Positions 32,796-43,985 of a stretch of 64,000 bases of DNA are shown here, piece by piece (the stretch's first letter is position 1; every line of letters starts with the position of its first letter). The stretch comes from Pegoplata infirma. Lineage: Eukaryota > Arthropoda > Insecta > Diptera > Anthomyiidae. The position numbers and the translations under genes are program-made. The notes beneath the pieces were generated by a model. It was not told the origin of the DNA. It did no database searches and saw only the letters and a program-made list of their open reading frames with translations. Location: positions 102,742,964 through 102,806,963 of the forward strand of contig OY992539.1 in NCBI GenBank assembly GCA_963921195.1, in the 5' to 3' direction.

Positions 32796-33690
32796 AAGGT
32801 GAACCGACATTGCAAATTTCAATTTTCTAGTGTCTTTATTTAAGGAAATATAAAATGTAACAAAAGTACATATTTTTACCCTTTTTACCCTATTAGAAAC
32901 ATCATTGGCAAAAAAGCAGCCTTAGGGGATCTATATTTCGAGAGGTTAACATACAGTCCATTGGCAAAAAAGCAGCCTTAGGGGATCTATATTCCGGGAG
33001 GTGAACATACAGTCCAAATTTCAAGTCTATGTGACAATTTTTTAAGAAAATATAAAAGGTACCAAAAGTACAGATTTTTTCCCTTTTTACCCCCTTAGAA
33101 TCAACATTGGCAATAATCCAACCGAACTGGATCTATATTCTAGGATGTGAACATACGTCCAAATTTCAAGTTTCTATGTCCATTATTTCATTAGATATAA
33201 AAAGCACCAAAAGTACAGTTTTTACCCTTTTGACCCCCTTAGAATCAACACTGGCAAAAATCCAGCCTTAATGGAAATATATTCCGGGATTTGAACATAC
33301 AGTCCAAATTTCAAGTCTCTATCATCATTATATCAGGAGATTTAAAAAGTACCAAAAGTACAGTTTTTTACCCTTTTTACCCCCTTAGAATCAACATTGG
33401 CAAAACTCCAGCCATAGTGGATCTAAATTGCGGGTGGGTAACATACAGTCCAAATTTCAAGTCTCTACGACCATTATATCGGGAGTTATAAAAAGTACCA
33501 AAAGTACAGTTTTTTACCCTTTTTACCCCCTTAGAATCAACATTGGCAAAAATCCAGCCTTAGTTGATCTTTATTCCGGGAGGTTAACCTACAGTCTAAA
33601 TTTCAAGTCTCTAACTTCAGCGGTTTGAGCTGGGCGATGATGAATGAGTATATCAGTGAGTCACATTACTCTTTTATATATTTAGATTTT
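32796..33690 (-). mobile_element. Helitron H2 head and body, inverted
   Basis: On the minus strand the head at about 33690 reads TCTAAATATATAAAAGAGTAATG with a GTGACTCACTGATATACTC tract and a GCCCAGCTCAAACCGCTGAAG segment. About four copies of the roughly 190-bp body unit follow ('gtccaaatttcaagtctct' in plus-strand sense), leading into the minisatellite. This is the same order as 1681-3290. Confidence 0.7.
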
Positions 33691-34261
33691 CCGGATTTGG
33701 GCGATTTTTGCCATAAAGTTTATTTCTGCCTTTTATTATTTAACAAAATTTATTTTTTTAAATGAAATTATTTTTTTTTTTTTAAGAAATCTGAACAAAG
33801 TTGAATTTTGGCGATATTTTACATCCGACTTGGCGACAAAGCCAAAAAAAGTCTGGCAACCCCGTTAATATGACGAAGCAAAAAATAGACACACACACAC
33901 ACATGCTATATAAAAATAACTATTAATTTTTTTAATATTACTTAACGAACTTTTTTTTAATTAAATTTAGATTTTGTTTTACATATTTTAAAGTTTTTTT
34001 GTAAAGATTTTTTTTTTTTTTCCTTTTTGTTATTTTTTTTTCATTTCCGTTTTCTTTGTTATGTATCTACACAAAATATGAGTTAATTTAGGGTTATGTT
34101 GGAAAAAAATAATGGATTTTTTCAGTAATTCACTCATAACTTTTAAAATAGTTAACCGATTTAGAAAAAAAATACATGAGTTTTTGCCTGGGAAAATTAC
34201 GCAACTTTTGGTGCCCCAAATCGGTTAAATCGGTTTCGGAGTATTGCCAAAAACGTGATTT
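33691..34261. other. Interior of the DINE-1-like element, no gene
   Basis: AT-rich sequence with long T-runs, a short (AC)n stretch near 33890, and 'aacagttaaccgattt'-type text before the GTCY block. No coding similarity. Confidence 0.5.
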
Positions 34262-34906
34262 CAACAGACAGACAGACAGACGGACGGACAGACAGACAGA
34301 CAGACGGACATCGCTAGATCGACTTAAAATCGATCAAGGATCATGAATATATATACTTTATGGGGTCCTAAACCAATATTTCAATGTGTTACATACGGAA
34401 TGACAAACTTATATATACCCTCTATCACCAGAGTGGAGGGTATAAAAATATGGACTTAGAAAATTTTTTAAAAATAATATCTAATTCTATGAATTTTTTT
34501 CTTTCAATTTTGCATCAGTCCTAGAATTTTGGGACTTAGAAAATTTTAATTTTTTTTTGGACTTAGAAAAATTTTCAAAAGTTATATTAAATTATATGTA
34601 AAGGACTTAGAATTTTTTTTTAAATTTTACTCATATAAGATATCTCATATAAGATAACATTGCATAAAGTTTTATATAAAATTACTTCAAATATTTTGTT
34701 TTATCAAATTATATAAAAAAGGAGACAGAATTTCAAAGTTCATATGTAATAATATAAACGAATCTTAAATCATATGTTATTATATAAAAGACAATATTTT
34801 CTGTTATATAATTTTATATAAGAAACAAATTAGAAGTGCAAATATATAAAATCACATATGATGCAACAAAAAATACATATAGTTTTATAAAATAATATAT
34901 GTATAT

Positions 34907-36930
34907 GGGGCATTCCAGGCCAAATCACTCACTTTTAGACCCGACCCCTTTCGATTTATTTTATTTTTGGATATGTTTTAGTACTTATTAAATGTAACTT
35001 GGACACCAATTTTCAGCCTTTTATTGCAAGATGGTGTTGAGAAATCAATTTTTCAAAATGGCGATTTTTTCAAAAAAATGGAAAAATTAAAATTTTCAAT
35101 TAATTTTGACCAGTTAAAAATATAGATATCTTAAAAAAAGTTGGACAACGTTTTGTTGGTATTTAAATGTAGTTTTAGAAAAAAATATTAAAAAAATTAT
35201 TCGAAGTAATTATCACTTATTTTTTAACGTTTAAATATTAAAATCGACTTTTTGAAAAAGTCCGAAACCTTCGATTTTTTTTTACAAACGTCTAAAAGTT
35301 ATACTCTTAATTACGCAACTTTTAAGCCATAACTCAAGATGTGATCGGAATTTGTTCTATTTTTTTTCAAATTTTGAAAATTGCACCTTTTATTTTTTGA
35401 CTTTTTATATGGTGCTCCAAAAAAATTAAATTGGTAGATACTGACCCTTACTTACCCTAGATATATTCATTTCGAGGCAAAAATACGCCTCAAAAAAATT
35501 AAGAACGATCGGACATGGATAAGGTGTTCCGCATGGGCCTTGAAGTTTAGAAAACGGATTACAAGGAAAAATATGAATTTTTTTCTGTTTTCTCAATTTT
35601 TTTGGTGTTTTAAGTTAAGTTTTAATTCAAGTGGTTACAGAATTATAATACGGAGTTAAATCCCTCTCTATTAAGGTACCAAAGACTGAAATCGGTTGAA
35701 AATCAGCCAAGTTGTTACAACTTCCCCAGGCATCTAACGTATGGCAGAACACTTGATTAAGCAATATAATACGATTTTGGAAATTCATTGAAATTTTCTA
35801 CTGTAATAACATTTTTTTATTCTTTAAGTTCAAATGTAATCAGATGACAAGAATTTTTCATATTGTCTTTTGCTAACATTTTTTAAATTAGTGCTAAAAA
35901 TGCCTGCATTTTCAACACCCTTTTAAAATCTCTATTTAAAAAAAAAAATCCTTTTTTTTGTTTTAAAATTTGGAAAATCCAAAAAAATATTACACTGAAA
36001 CATGAATAATGAAAAAATGTTATTACAGTAGAAAATTTCAATAAATTTAAAAAAAGGGACTCGTATTTTTTAATCAAGTGGTATGGCACACGCTAGATGC
36101 CTGGGGAAGTTGTAATAACTTGGCTGATTTTCAACCGATTTTAGTTTTTAGTACCTTATTAGAAAGGCATTTTACTCCACATCATAATTCTGTAATCACT
36201 TGAATTAAAACTTAACTTAAAATACCAAAAAAATTGCGAAAACAGAAAAAAAATCATATTTTTCCTTGTAATCCGTTTTTTAAACTTCAAGGACCATGCT
36301 AAACGCCTTACACATGTCCGAACGTCCTAAATTTTTATGAGACGTATATTTACCTCCAAATGAATATATTTAGGGTAAGTTAGGGTCAGTATCTACCAAC
36401 TTTTTTTTTTGGAGCTCCATATAAAATAAATCAGAGCCAAAACATAAAAGGTGCAATTTTAAAAATTAAAAAAAAAATAGAAATAATTGTGATCACATCT
36501 CGAATTATGGCTTAAAAGTTGCGTAATTTAGAGTAGAATTTTTCTAGTTTTTAAAAAAAAAATCGAAGGTTTCGGACTTTTTCAAAAAGTCGATTTTAAT
36601 TTTTAAACGTCAAAAAATAAGTGATAATTACTTCGAATAATTTTTTCATATTTTTTTTCTAAAACTACATTTAAATACCAACAAAACGTTGTCCAACTTT
36701 TTTTAAAATATCTATATTTTTTAAAGGTCAAAATTAATTAAAAATTTCAATTCTTTAATTTTTTGGAGAAAATCGCCATTTTGAAAAATTGATTACTCAA
36801 CACCATCTTGGAATAAAAGGCTGAAAATTGGTGTCCAAGTTGCATTTAATAAGGACTAAAACATATTCAAAAATAAAATAAATCGAAAGGGGTCGGGTCT
36901 AAAAGTGAGTGATTTGGCTTGGAATGCCCC
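34907..36930. mobile_element. 2-kb foldback element with about 915-bp arms
   Basis: Ends GGGGCATTCCAGGCCAAATC and GATTTGGCTTGGAATGCCCC. The arms match almost throughout: 'agacccgacccctttcgatttatttt' pairs with its complement at 36875, 'gccttttattgcaagatggtgttga' with 'caacaccatcttggaataaaaggc', and 'acttccccaggcatct' with 'agatgcctggggaagt'. The spacer, about 35823-36015, is unique. A diverged GGGGCATTCC end recurs at 59181. The ORFs inside have no recognisable similarity. Confidence 0.85.
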
Positions 36931-37572
36931 ATATATAAAACTATATATAATTATATATGATCTTTTTTACTCGGGTATACAGATTTTTTGTGGTGCACAA
37001 TTTAAAATTTTAGCTAATATCGCTTTTAAACTCCCCTCCAAAAAAGTCTTCACTACACACAAAAAAAAACATAAAAAAAATGTGTACGTTTTGGGGATAA
37101 TACAACCTATAAAGTTGTTTTGGATAATTTACCTAAGTTTTTTAAAGCAAAAACTTTGGTAAGTTATACAAACCCGCTTTATAGGTTGTATAGGGTGTTT
37201 TTTTTAGAGGTTCACAACTTTGAATTGCTAATACTGCTTTATTTTACAACCGATCAAACTGCTGATAGTTGTTTTTTGTTAAGTAGGGTTTGACATTTTA
37301 TCATGCAAAGACTTACACAAGAGCAACGCTTCCAAATTGTAGAAATTTTTTATCAAAGAAATGGTTCTTTTCGTCGAACTTAAATTTTATTCAAAGATCC
37401 TATTAATTGGTTACCTATATCGTTTCATTTAACCCCATTGGATTATTTTCTGTGGGGCTATGTAAAGTAACTTGTCTTTTCCGATAAATTAGAGAAAATT
37501 AAACACCTGCAAATAAACCTTCGACGAGTTATTGATGAAATTCGGAAAACGGCCGCAAATTCTGTGAAAATA

Positions 37573-38530
37573 AAGAAGTGGCCACTTCAAATCGGTACGC
37601 ACTGTAGTAATCGTAACAACGCCCCCTGTTATCAAAATGGAAAACCATTAACATACGTTTTTAACATCAAATCTACCGTTAATCTACAATGAATTGCGAG
37701 TCATTAAGTTTAATTTTAAAAAGTGTAGACACAATGGAAAAATAAGCTGTAAATAAAATTGTGCACAAATATCTAGAAAATCCGACTTTGGCGGGTTCAA
37801 ATATAGCCAAATCACTTAAAATGGCTTCATCTACAGTGTGTAAAGTTTTAAAAAAAGTACAATAATAAATTATCCACTGAAATAAAGATCAAAATTGTGA
37901 AAAAACAGGAATTCGAGACAAAATATTAAAGCAGAAAGTGCTAAGGTCTCTCAAAAAAAAAACCTCAGGCTTATCAAACAATAATCGTGCCAAAAAAAGT
38001 CAAACTAGCAGAAGTATTGTACGTCGAATTTGTAAAAATGTTGGGTTAGAGTCCTACCGTGCTAATTAATATCCAAATAGAACAGAAAATAAAGAATCAG
38101 TAGCAAAAAAGTGTACCAGATTGCTGTGTGATCGGGATTTTACCAATTTTAGAGGCTGCATTGTTATGGATGATGAAAACACATCAATCCACCAAATTGC
38201 TCAAATCTTCGTCCAATCAAGAAATATTGGGAAATTTTTAAACGCAAATTAAGAAAGTGTGCCGGAACAGTAAATAACCATATTTTGATGAGAACAAAGT
38301 GGAATAAATTAGCTTGAGAGTGGAAAGAAAAGTTGTGCAGAAGTTGATAGGAGGCATTAAAAGAAAAGCCAGGAAATTTATACAAAATAAGGACCCATAA
38401 ACTTCCAATTATATTTTTTTTAAAGGTTAATAAATTACCTTTAATTTAATGTATAAAATGTGAATGTATGTTGTTTCATTTAAAATTTATGGTCGCTTTA
38501 ATACGTCCCGATTTTAAGTGGCCACTTCTT
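37573..38530 (+). mobile_element. Second Tc1/mariner element, TA target duplication, nested in the first
   Basis: Terminal inverted repeats AAGAAGTGGCCACTT, extended by AAATCGG..ACG on both sides, flanked by TA at 37571-37572 and 38531-38532. The host mariner reading resumes beyond it. Confidence 0.85.
37734..38400 (+). pseudogene. Transposase relic of the nested Tc1/mariner element
   Basis: From the ATG at 37734, after an early stop, AVNKIVHKYLENPTLAGSNI and AKSLKMASSTVCKVLKK read as a helix-turn-helix N-terminus. In other frames, RSIVRRICKNVGL, YPNRTENKESVAKK and FTNFRGCIVMDDE lead to the first catalytic Asp (MDDE). An internal deletion joins this to NPPNCSNLRPIKKYWEIFKR, the block near the last acidic residue, then KWNKLA and IGGIKRKAR, ending at 38400. 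At least two frameshifts and several stops. The middle of the catalytic core is absent. Confidence 0.8.
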
Positions 38531-38680
38531 TAGTGTGAAAATGGAGGTTCAGATTACTCCATGTATGAGCCATTCGTGGTATCGATAAGGCTCGAAATCA
38601 TTTTTAAACATTAATGTCATAAAATTATCTATCCAATAAAGTCAGTTTGATTGATATTAAAAATATTTTTCCTCACTTTA

Positions 38681-40813
38681 TCTATATAAATAAAAATCAA
38701 TTGTCGTTCGTTGGTAACCGCATCAGTTGAGAACGGCTGGACCGATTTGGACATTTTTTTTTTGAAATGTTCGTCATAGTCCAACTTAGGTTTTTACGTA
38801 AAGAAAATTTGACCACGCCCACTTTTACGCCCACTTTTTTCGATTTATCTAAAATCAGAAAACGGCTGCACCGATTTGGGCAATTTTTTGTTAAAATGAT
38901 CGTAGTAATTTAATTTAAGTTTTTACTAAAAGAAAAATCGACCACGCCCACTTTTACGCCCACTTTTTTTTTAATTTATGTAAGACCTGAGAAGGGCTGG
39001 ACCGATTAGATAATTTTTTTTAATGAATATTCATCATATTCCAACTTTGGGTTTTTACGAAAAAAGAAATTGACCACTGCCACTAATTTTTCCTCATAAT
39101 TTAACTAAGGTTTTTACGGATAGTAAAATTAACCTCGCCCACTTTTTTCTATGTATGGAAGGAACTATAAGACTATAGACCGATTTTTAAGAAAAAAAAA
39201 ATTGTTCACTCCTACTTTTACGCTCATTTTTCCCGATATATGTATATATTTTAAGTCATGGAATGGCTAGATCAATTTGACTAATTTTGTTTTTAATGTT
39301 CGTTATAGTCCAACTAAGGTTTTTCGGAAAGAACAATTTTCCATTTCTACGCCCACTTTTGAATGGATGGACCGAGTTGGTTAAATTCAAATAACGTGTT
39401 TACAGTAAGAAAAGTTGTCCACCTACTCTTTTTATCGATATATTTAAAATTTTCTCTATAGAAAAATAAAATATCTATATAAATACAAATCAATTGTCGT
39501 TCGTTGGTAACCGCATCAATTTTTTTTTTTTGAAATGTTCGTCATAGTCCAACTTAGGTTTTTACGTAAAGAAAAATTGACCCCGCCCACTTTAACGCCC
39601 ACTTTTTCCGATTTATCTAAAAACGGAAAACGGCTGCACCGATTTAGGTAATTTTTTTTAAATGTTCGTAGTAATCCAATCTAAGTTTTTACTGAAAGAC
39701 AAATCGACCACGCTCACTTTTACGCCCACTTTTTCACTTTATCTAAAATCTGAGAATGGCTGGACCGATTTGACTAATTTTTTTTTCATCATCATATTCC
39801 ATCTTTGGTTTTTACGCCAAAAGAAATTGACCACGCCCACTTTAACTAATTTTTGTTAAAATTGTTCGTCACAATTCAACAAAGGTTTTTACGGATAGTA
39901 AAATTTTTTCTATGTATTTAAAGAACTATAACGGCTAGACCGATTTGGTTATAGTCCTCAGAAAAATTTTAAGGAAAGAATAATTGTACACCCTACCTTT
40001 ATGCTCACTTTAAATATATTTTAAGTCATGGAATGGAATCAAATGTAGTTCGTTGGTAATCGCTCGAGAACTGACCGATTTGGATATTATTTTTTTTAAA
40101 CGTTCGTCTTATTTTTTTTAATGTTCGTCTTGGTTTTTTTTGGAAAATAAATTAATTTCGCCCACTCTAACTCCTCCTTTTTTCGATATATCTAAAATCG
40201 AAGAACGGCTGGATCGATTTGACTAAACTTTTTTTCAATGTTCGGAAAGAAAAATTGTCCTCGCCCACTTTTTTCGATATATCTAAGATTAATTTTTACT
40301 CTAATTCGATCTAATAAAAAAAAATATTTCTTAATAGATTCCGCTTAATCTTGGTGCAAATGATTTTAAATCCTTGATTATTAACATAAGTATATACCAG
40401 TTTAATTTACCACACAAATGTTAACGTCCACATTTGTCTAAGTAAATGGACTACTTATGACCGGACCGATTTTTTATGTTAAATATAGTTCTAATAAGGT
40501 TTTTAAGGAAATATAAATGAGAAAAGTGTGCCAGAAAAATGGAAAATTCGGGAAAACTATAAAGGTTTCTTTGAACTCAAGACAATAGCTCACGATAAGA
40601 AAGAAGGATATGCGTAATTTATTTTTGTATTGTTCGTAATGATACTAAGATGTTTAAAATTTATAATTTTTTTTAGTTTCTAAAATATAATTTGAAGATG
40701 ATTATCTGCCTAATCGGGGTTTTAAAACCACGCCCACAAATTTTTCTTTGAAGCGAGACGAAATATAACACTGATATTATATTTGGGCCAGCAACGCGGA
40801 CCGGGCCAGCTAG
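38681..40813 (+). mobile_element. Non-autonomous Helitron, family H1, both ends intact
   Basis: Starts TCTATATAAATAAAAATC after an A and ends GCGGACCGGGCCAGCTAG before a T. This is the TC...CTRR, A/T insertion signature of Helitrons. The head 'gttggtaaccgcatcagttgagaacggctggaccg' recurs at 39474 and, as a variant, near 40031, so it contains two internal restarts or nested truncated copies. The body is made of 'ccacgcccacttttacgcc' units. No Rep/helicase. It is inserted between the mariner tail and its right terminus. Confidence 0.8.
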
Positions 40814-41227
40814 TTCTAATATAAAGTTCGGTAACAGTAAAAAAAACACCCTTTAGTTAAACCTTAAACTGTCGCAATTTTTTTAATTTTTTTTTTGTGT
40901 GTACTTCCCAGTAGAGTGCTTTAAAACTATAACAAATGCAATGATTGGATTTGTTTGAAAACTCGGAATACTTACTTCTTATCTACTGAATATCTACTTA
41001 CTTTTGTATGGGAGTGTCGCTGAAGGTAATAAGTTAAGAACTGAATATCAACTTTTTATGGAGTAGAAAAGAATACCTTTTCCTTTTTTTTTTGTTTTTT
41101 TGTTATTTTTGTTGTATTTCATTCATATGTTATAGTTTTAAAGCACTCCAAAAACAAGTACTCCGCACTTATTTTGCTGGGTCGCAGATAAATAATTTTT
41201 ATATAATATTTTGTTAAGGATAGATAT

Positions 41228-42505
41228 TAGAGTTGTCAATTATTCGACTTTCAACTTTGTTCGAATAATTCAAATAATTGATTTTCCTCGTTCGATCAAA
41301 CAATTAAAGATCAAAATTTATTCGATTAATCGAAGAGAATAACGAATAAAAAAATTAATTTAAAAAATATTTTTATTAACAAAAAAAAAAATAAACAATT
41401 CATATAAAAAACCTTAAAATAAGAAAGTTAAAATTTGTATTAACAAAAAAAGGCATACAAAACTTATAAATAAACTAGTTAAAAGTTAAAAAAACTTAAC
41501 AATTGAATAACTGAGATCACTTTTAATTAATGGATGTCGATTTTAATACTTGTTGAGAAATAATTCAAATACAAATTATTATTTGAAGTATTCAGACAAA
41601 ATATATCATAAATGATTTTAATTTTTGTCAAATAAGACAATTTAAGTTGTTCTTAAGAAATAATCTTTTAAAAATAAAAGTTGACTCAATTTTTTTGCAT
41701 TCAAAAGATTTTTGGTTTTTGTTTTTATTAAATTAGATTTTGAAAACACTCTTTCGCTAATTGTTGAAGTAGGTGATATAGTAAGAAGAGCATAAAAAAG
41801 TTTATCTAATTTTTCTGTTCTTTTTTCAGATTTTTCCAAATATACCATATCGACTGATATATCGCTGAAATCCTTTTTATTTTCTGAATTTTTAATACTT
41901 TGAATTGAATTATTAAACTCGCATAAAAGATTATTATTTTCATTACTCATAACTTCCTCTATTTCAATACTTTTATCCGAATAATTGTGATTACTTTCAA
42001 CATAAAATAATCTGGAGTATAATTCATTTGCATATTCTTTTGTTTCGCTTTTTGGAGAATATTTTAAGAAACTTTCATTGCTCGGAAAATTTCCAGAATT
42101 TAGAAAAATTATTAACGTATTTAACACTTTTATACGTCTCTCAATATTTCTTATTTTAATACGTTTTAGTAAGTGTGATGCAAAAGAATTATTAATTTTT
42201 TCTAAATTATTTATTAAAAACTTGATAACTCCCTCTAATTCTATAATGGATATGCTATCCAGGGCTATGGCTACAATATATTTTAACTTTCCTACATTTT
42301 GTATAAAATCTTTCAAAATTTATGAGAATAAATCAAATTCTAAGCATTTATTTAATTTTTTAATTAAAAAAAATTGTTCGATTAATCGACATTAATTAAT
42401 CGATTTATTCGTTATTCGAAAATCGTCACTTTTGAATTATTCGAACAAGAGTTGGGTTTTGTTTGATCGATTAATCGAATTATTCTTAATCGACTGACAA
42501 CTCTA
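41228..42505 (-). mobile_element. hAT element, internally deleted, perfect 8-bp target duplication
   Basis: Terminal inverted repeats TAGAGTTGTCA and TGACAACTCTA (11 bp, perfect) flanked by ATAGATAT at 41220-41227 and 42506-42513. Subterminal regions are rich in ATTCGATTAATCGAATAA-type motifs on both sides. TIR, 8-bp duplication and transposase fragment agree on hAT. At 1278 bp it is well short of an autonomous element. Confidence 0.95.
41642..42316 (-). CDS. hAT transposase C-terminal part, partial
   Basis: A 224-aa open frame on the minus strand. Its C-terminus (about residues 170-222) reads LFYALLTISPTSTISERVFSK, then SNLIKTKTKN.L and LLFLKDYF. This is the hAT dimerisation domain (usual form L..PATS..SER.FS.AG.....R..L.......L.FL). 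Residues 1-170 resemble the helical region before it but carry no diagnostic motif I can name. The BED zinc finger and the RNase-H-like DDE core are missing, so it cannot transpose. An intact frame this long in otherwise decayed DNA suggests relative youth. Whether it is expressed cannot be judged. The start ATG at 42316 is simply the first in frame. Confidence 0.85.
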   Translation of the reverse strand: MKDFIQNVGKLKYIVAIALDSISIIELEGVIKFLINNLEKINNSFASHLLKRIKIRNIERRIKVLNTLIIFLNSGNFPSNESFLKYSPKSETKEYANELYSRLFYVESNHNYSDKSIEIEEVMSNENNNLLCEFNNSIQSIKNSENKKDFSDISVDMVYLEKSEKRTEKLDKLFYALLTISPTSTISERVFSKSNLIKTKTKNLLNAKKLSQLLFLKDYFLRTT

Positions 42506-42513
42506 ATAGATAT

Positions 42514-42849
42514 ACGGTATAATTTTTTTGGAATAAAATCAGTGTGGTTTGATCCTTATATTGTAATCTTAACAAAATTTAGCTGAAAGAAAAATTTTCG
42601 TTATTTTTGTGTTGTATTAAATTGCAATTGCATAAGTTCATTCCTTAATTATTTTTTTTGCTACCTCCTATTTGTTATTTTACAAGCTTTTTACCAATAA
42701 TTTTGTAATTTTACAAGCTTTTTACCAATAAGCTTGTAAATTTACAATTTTTTTTGACCCGATAAAACTAACAAAGAGGTTTCGTGAATTTACTAGATTT
42801 TTTGATACCTCTTACTTTACGAGAATTCTAGTAAAAATTACGAGCTAGC
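42514..42849. repeat. 'tttttaccaataa.tttgtaaatttac' repeat patch
   Basis: Contains 'ttttacaagctttttaccaata' twice, then 'gtaaatttacaatttttttgacccgataaaa'. The same phrases recur at 55790-56300, so this is a dispersed family of unknown class. Confidence 0.5.
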
Positions 42850-43032
42850 TAAAGTACCTTTTATAAAAAGTACCTATAATAAAAAGTACCTTTTATAAAA
42901 AGTTACTTTTATAAAATGTACCTTTTATAAAAAGTACCTTTTATAAAAAGAACCCTTTATAAAATGTACCTTTTATAAAAAGTACCTTTTATAAAAAGAA
43001 CCCTTTATAAAAAGTACCTTTTTTAGAAAGTT
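42850..43032. repeat. Short degenerate array of the 16-bp minisatellite
   Basis: About ten units of AAAAAGTACCTTTTAT with deletions and 'agaaccctttat' variants. No Helitron head or end is seen next to it. Confidence 0.85.
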
Positions 43033-43985
43033 CTATTGATTTTAAGTTAAATTGAAACGAACTGGAAAAAAGAGAAAGTGTTAATTGGGTTTCTGTAACA
43101 TATACTATATATTTTTTTTATAACTATAAATGACACATGATTAATTAATTTAAAGAATAATTGACATAATCTCATAAATCACTGTCATAATTGCTGTTCC
43201 TTTAATATGTTATACTTACTAGTTTCATACGTTGTTATAATATTTCATAATATAACAATTTCTTTAATAGATAAAATTTAAAACCCATCAAAACATATCT
43301 ATGAAAAGAAAACATTAACCCGTTTGGAGATACACATTAAATATTCTAAAATATTTTTTAGAATTATATGTTTCAAATTTTCTGATTAATGGAAAACGGA
43401 TGTAAGTATAATAATCTTACTTGATTCCTTTAGTTAGATAAACATTACAACTTTGTAACCAGAATGTATTTTTAATAATGATAAATAAATAATAGCACTC
43501 TGCTCAGATTTTACACTTTTTTTAACAATAACGCTGAATTGAAATATTAGCGATATTCGCGATTTTAAATTAATATACTCAAGAAAAATTAAAACATGTC
43601 TCAAAAGATTATTGTCAAGAGTTTTTAGCACAAAAACCAAACACTACAAGTGAGTTATTCCATTTAAATTGCAATCGTTAGTCATAAAGCATAAAGTCTG
43701 ATGTCGAATTGTAAGAAGAAGAAATGTGAATTACACGTTATATAAAAACATACAGCCAAAATTTTTAACGATTTTCTTACCATACCGATGTAAAAAAAAA
43801 AAAAAAAACAAACCATATTTTATAAGAAAAATTTAAAAAATTATTAACTGCGTATGTATTTAAAACTCAACATTTTTAATAAGGAAATGAACGGCACTCG
43901 AGAACAATACCTCGCATAGTTTACCAAATTTGCGCTTTTGGAAAGAGTCATGCTAAATAGACCCTAGATATTAAGATAAAAGTAA
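43033..43985. other. No gene or classified repeat seen
   Basis: AT-rich sequence, including an A-run at 43793-43808. Small ORFs without similarity. Confidence 0.5.

Larger units (their letters stand above)
31284..34446 (-). mobile_element. DINE-1-like element in minus orientation carrying Helitron H2 sequence
   Basis: On the minus strand it begins near 34446 with ATACCCTCCACTCTGGTGATAGAGGG, then the TTTGTCATTCCG, ACCCCATAAAGTATATATATTC and (GTCC/GTCT)n block (34262-34310 as complement). It ends at the stem-loop ATTCGGCACAGCCGAAT and CTTACTTGTTT at 31804 (and again at 31284 in the duplication). The interior includes an inverted H2 Helitron head and body at about 32795-33690 and the minisatellite. 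Confidence 0.7.
30929..36975. mobile_element. 6-kb composite bounded by CCCGAGT termini
   Basis: Left end CCCGAGTAAAAAAGATTATA preceded by TA; right end GATCTTTTTTACTCGGG followed by TA. Inner flanks on both sides are ATATAA-rich (30945-31180 and 34640-34900, 36931-36960), resembling the 908-bp relative at 3675-4582. The extra length comes from a DINE-1-like element (31284-34446) and a 2-kb foldback (34907-36930). Simple nesting is the most economical reading. Confidence 0.65.
37303..38610 (+). pseudogene. Mariner-family transposase relic, split by a second transposon
   Basis: The N-terminus at 37303 encodes MQRLTQEQRFQIVEIFYQ, the start of the helix-turn-helix domain of mariner transposases of the LT.EQR..IVE type, stopping at 37381. 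After a large internal deletion, 37396-37570 encodes NW.P.S..LTPLDYFLWGYVK followed by a stop, then RRVIDEIR. This is the region around the last catalytic Asp of the DDD/DDE triad. The C-terminal tail (KWRFRL..V..IRG) resumes at 38533-38605 after the inserted element 37573-38530. The first two catalytic positions are gone. Several stops; not functional. Confidence 0.85.
37192..40852 (+). mobile_element. Internally deleted Tc1/mariner element hosting two further elements
   Basis: Termini AGGGTGTTTTTTTTA (37192) and its complement TAAAAAAAACACCCT (ending 40852), with transposase relics between them. Subtracting the mariner relic 37573-38530 with one TA and the Helitron 38681-40813 leaves about 570 bp, far below a full-length mariner of about 1.3 kb. 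Confidence 0.75.
37056..40901. mobile_element. CACACAAAAAAAAA-terminated element with TA target duplication
   Basis: Left end CACACAAAAAAAAAC after TA (37054-37055); right end TTTTTTTTTGTGTG before TA (40902-40903). The left arm contains a hairpin with 'acaacctataaag' and 'ctttataggttgt'. The mariner element at 37192-40852 is inserted in it. Confidence 0.65.
37036..41182. mobile_element. CCCAGC-type MITE hosting a stack of nested transposons
   Basis: The right end 40904-41182 matches the arms of 14552-15965 ('gtagagtgctttaaaactataac', 'tactccgcacttattttgctggg'). The left stub 'ccaaaaaagtcttcacta' at 37038-37055 resembles a diverged left end. The interior from 37056 to 40901 is another element. 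The left limit is uncertain. Confidence 0.5.
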
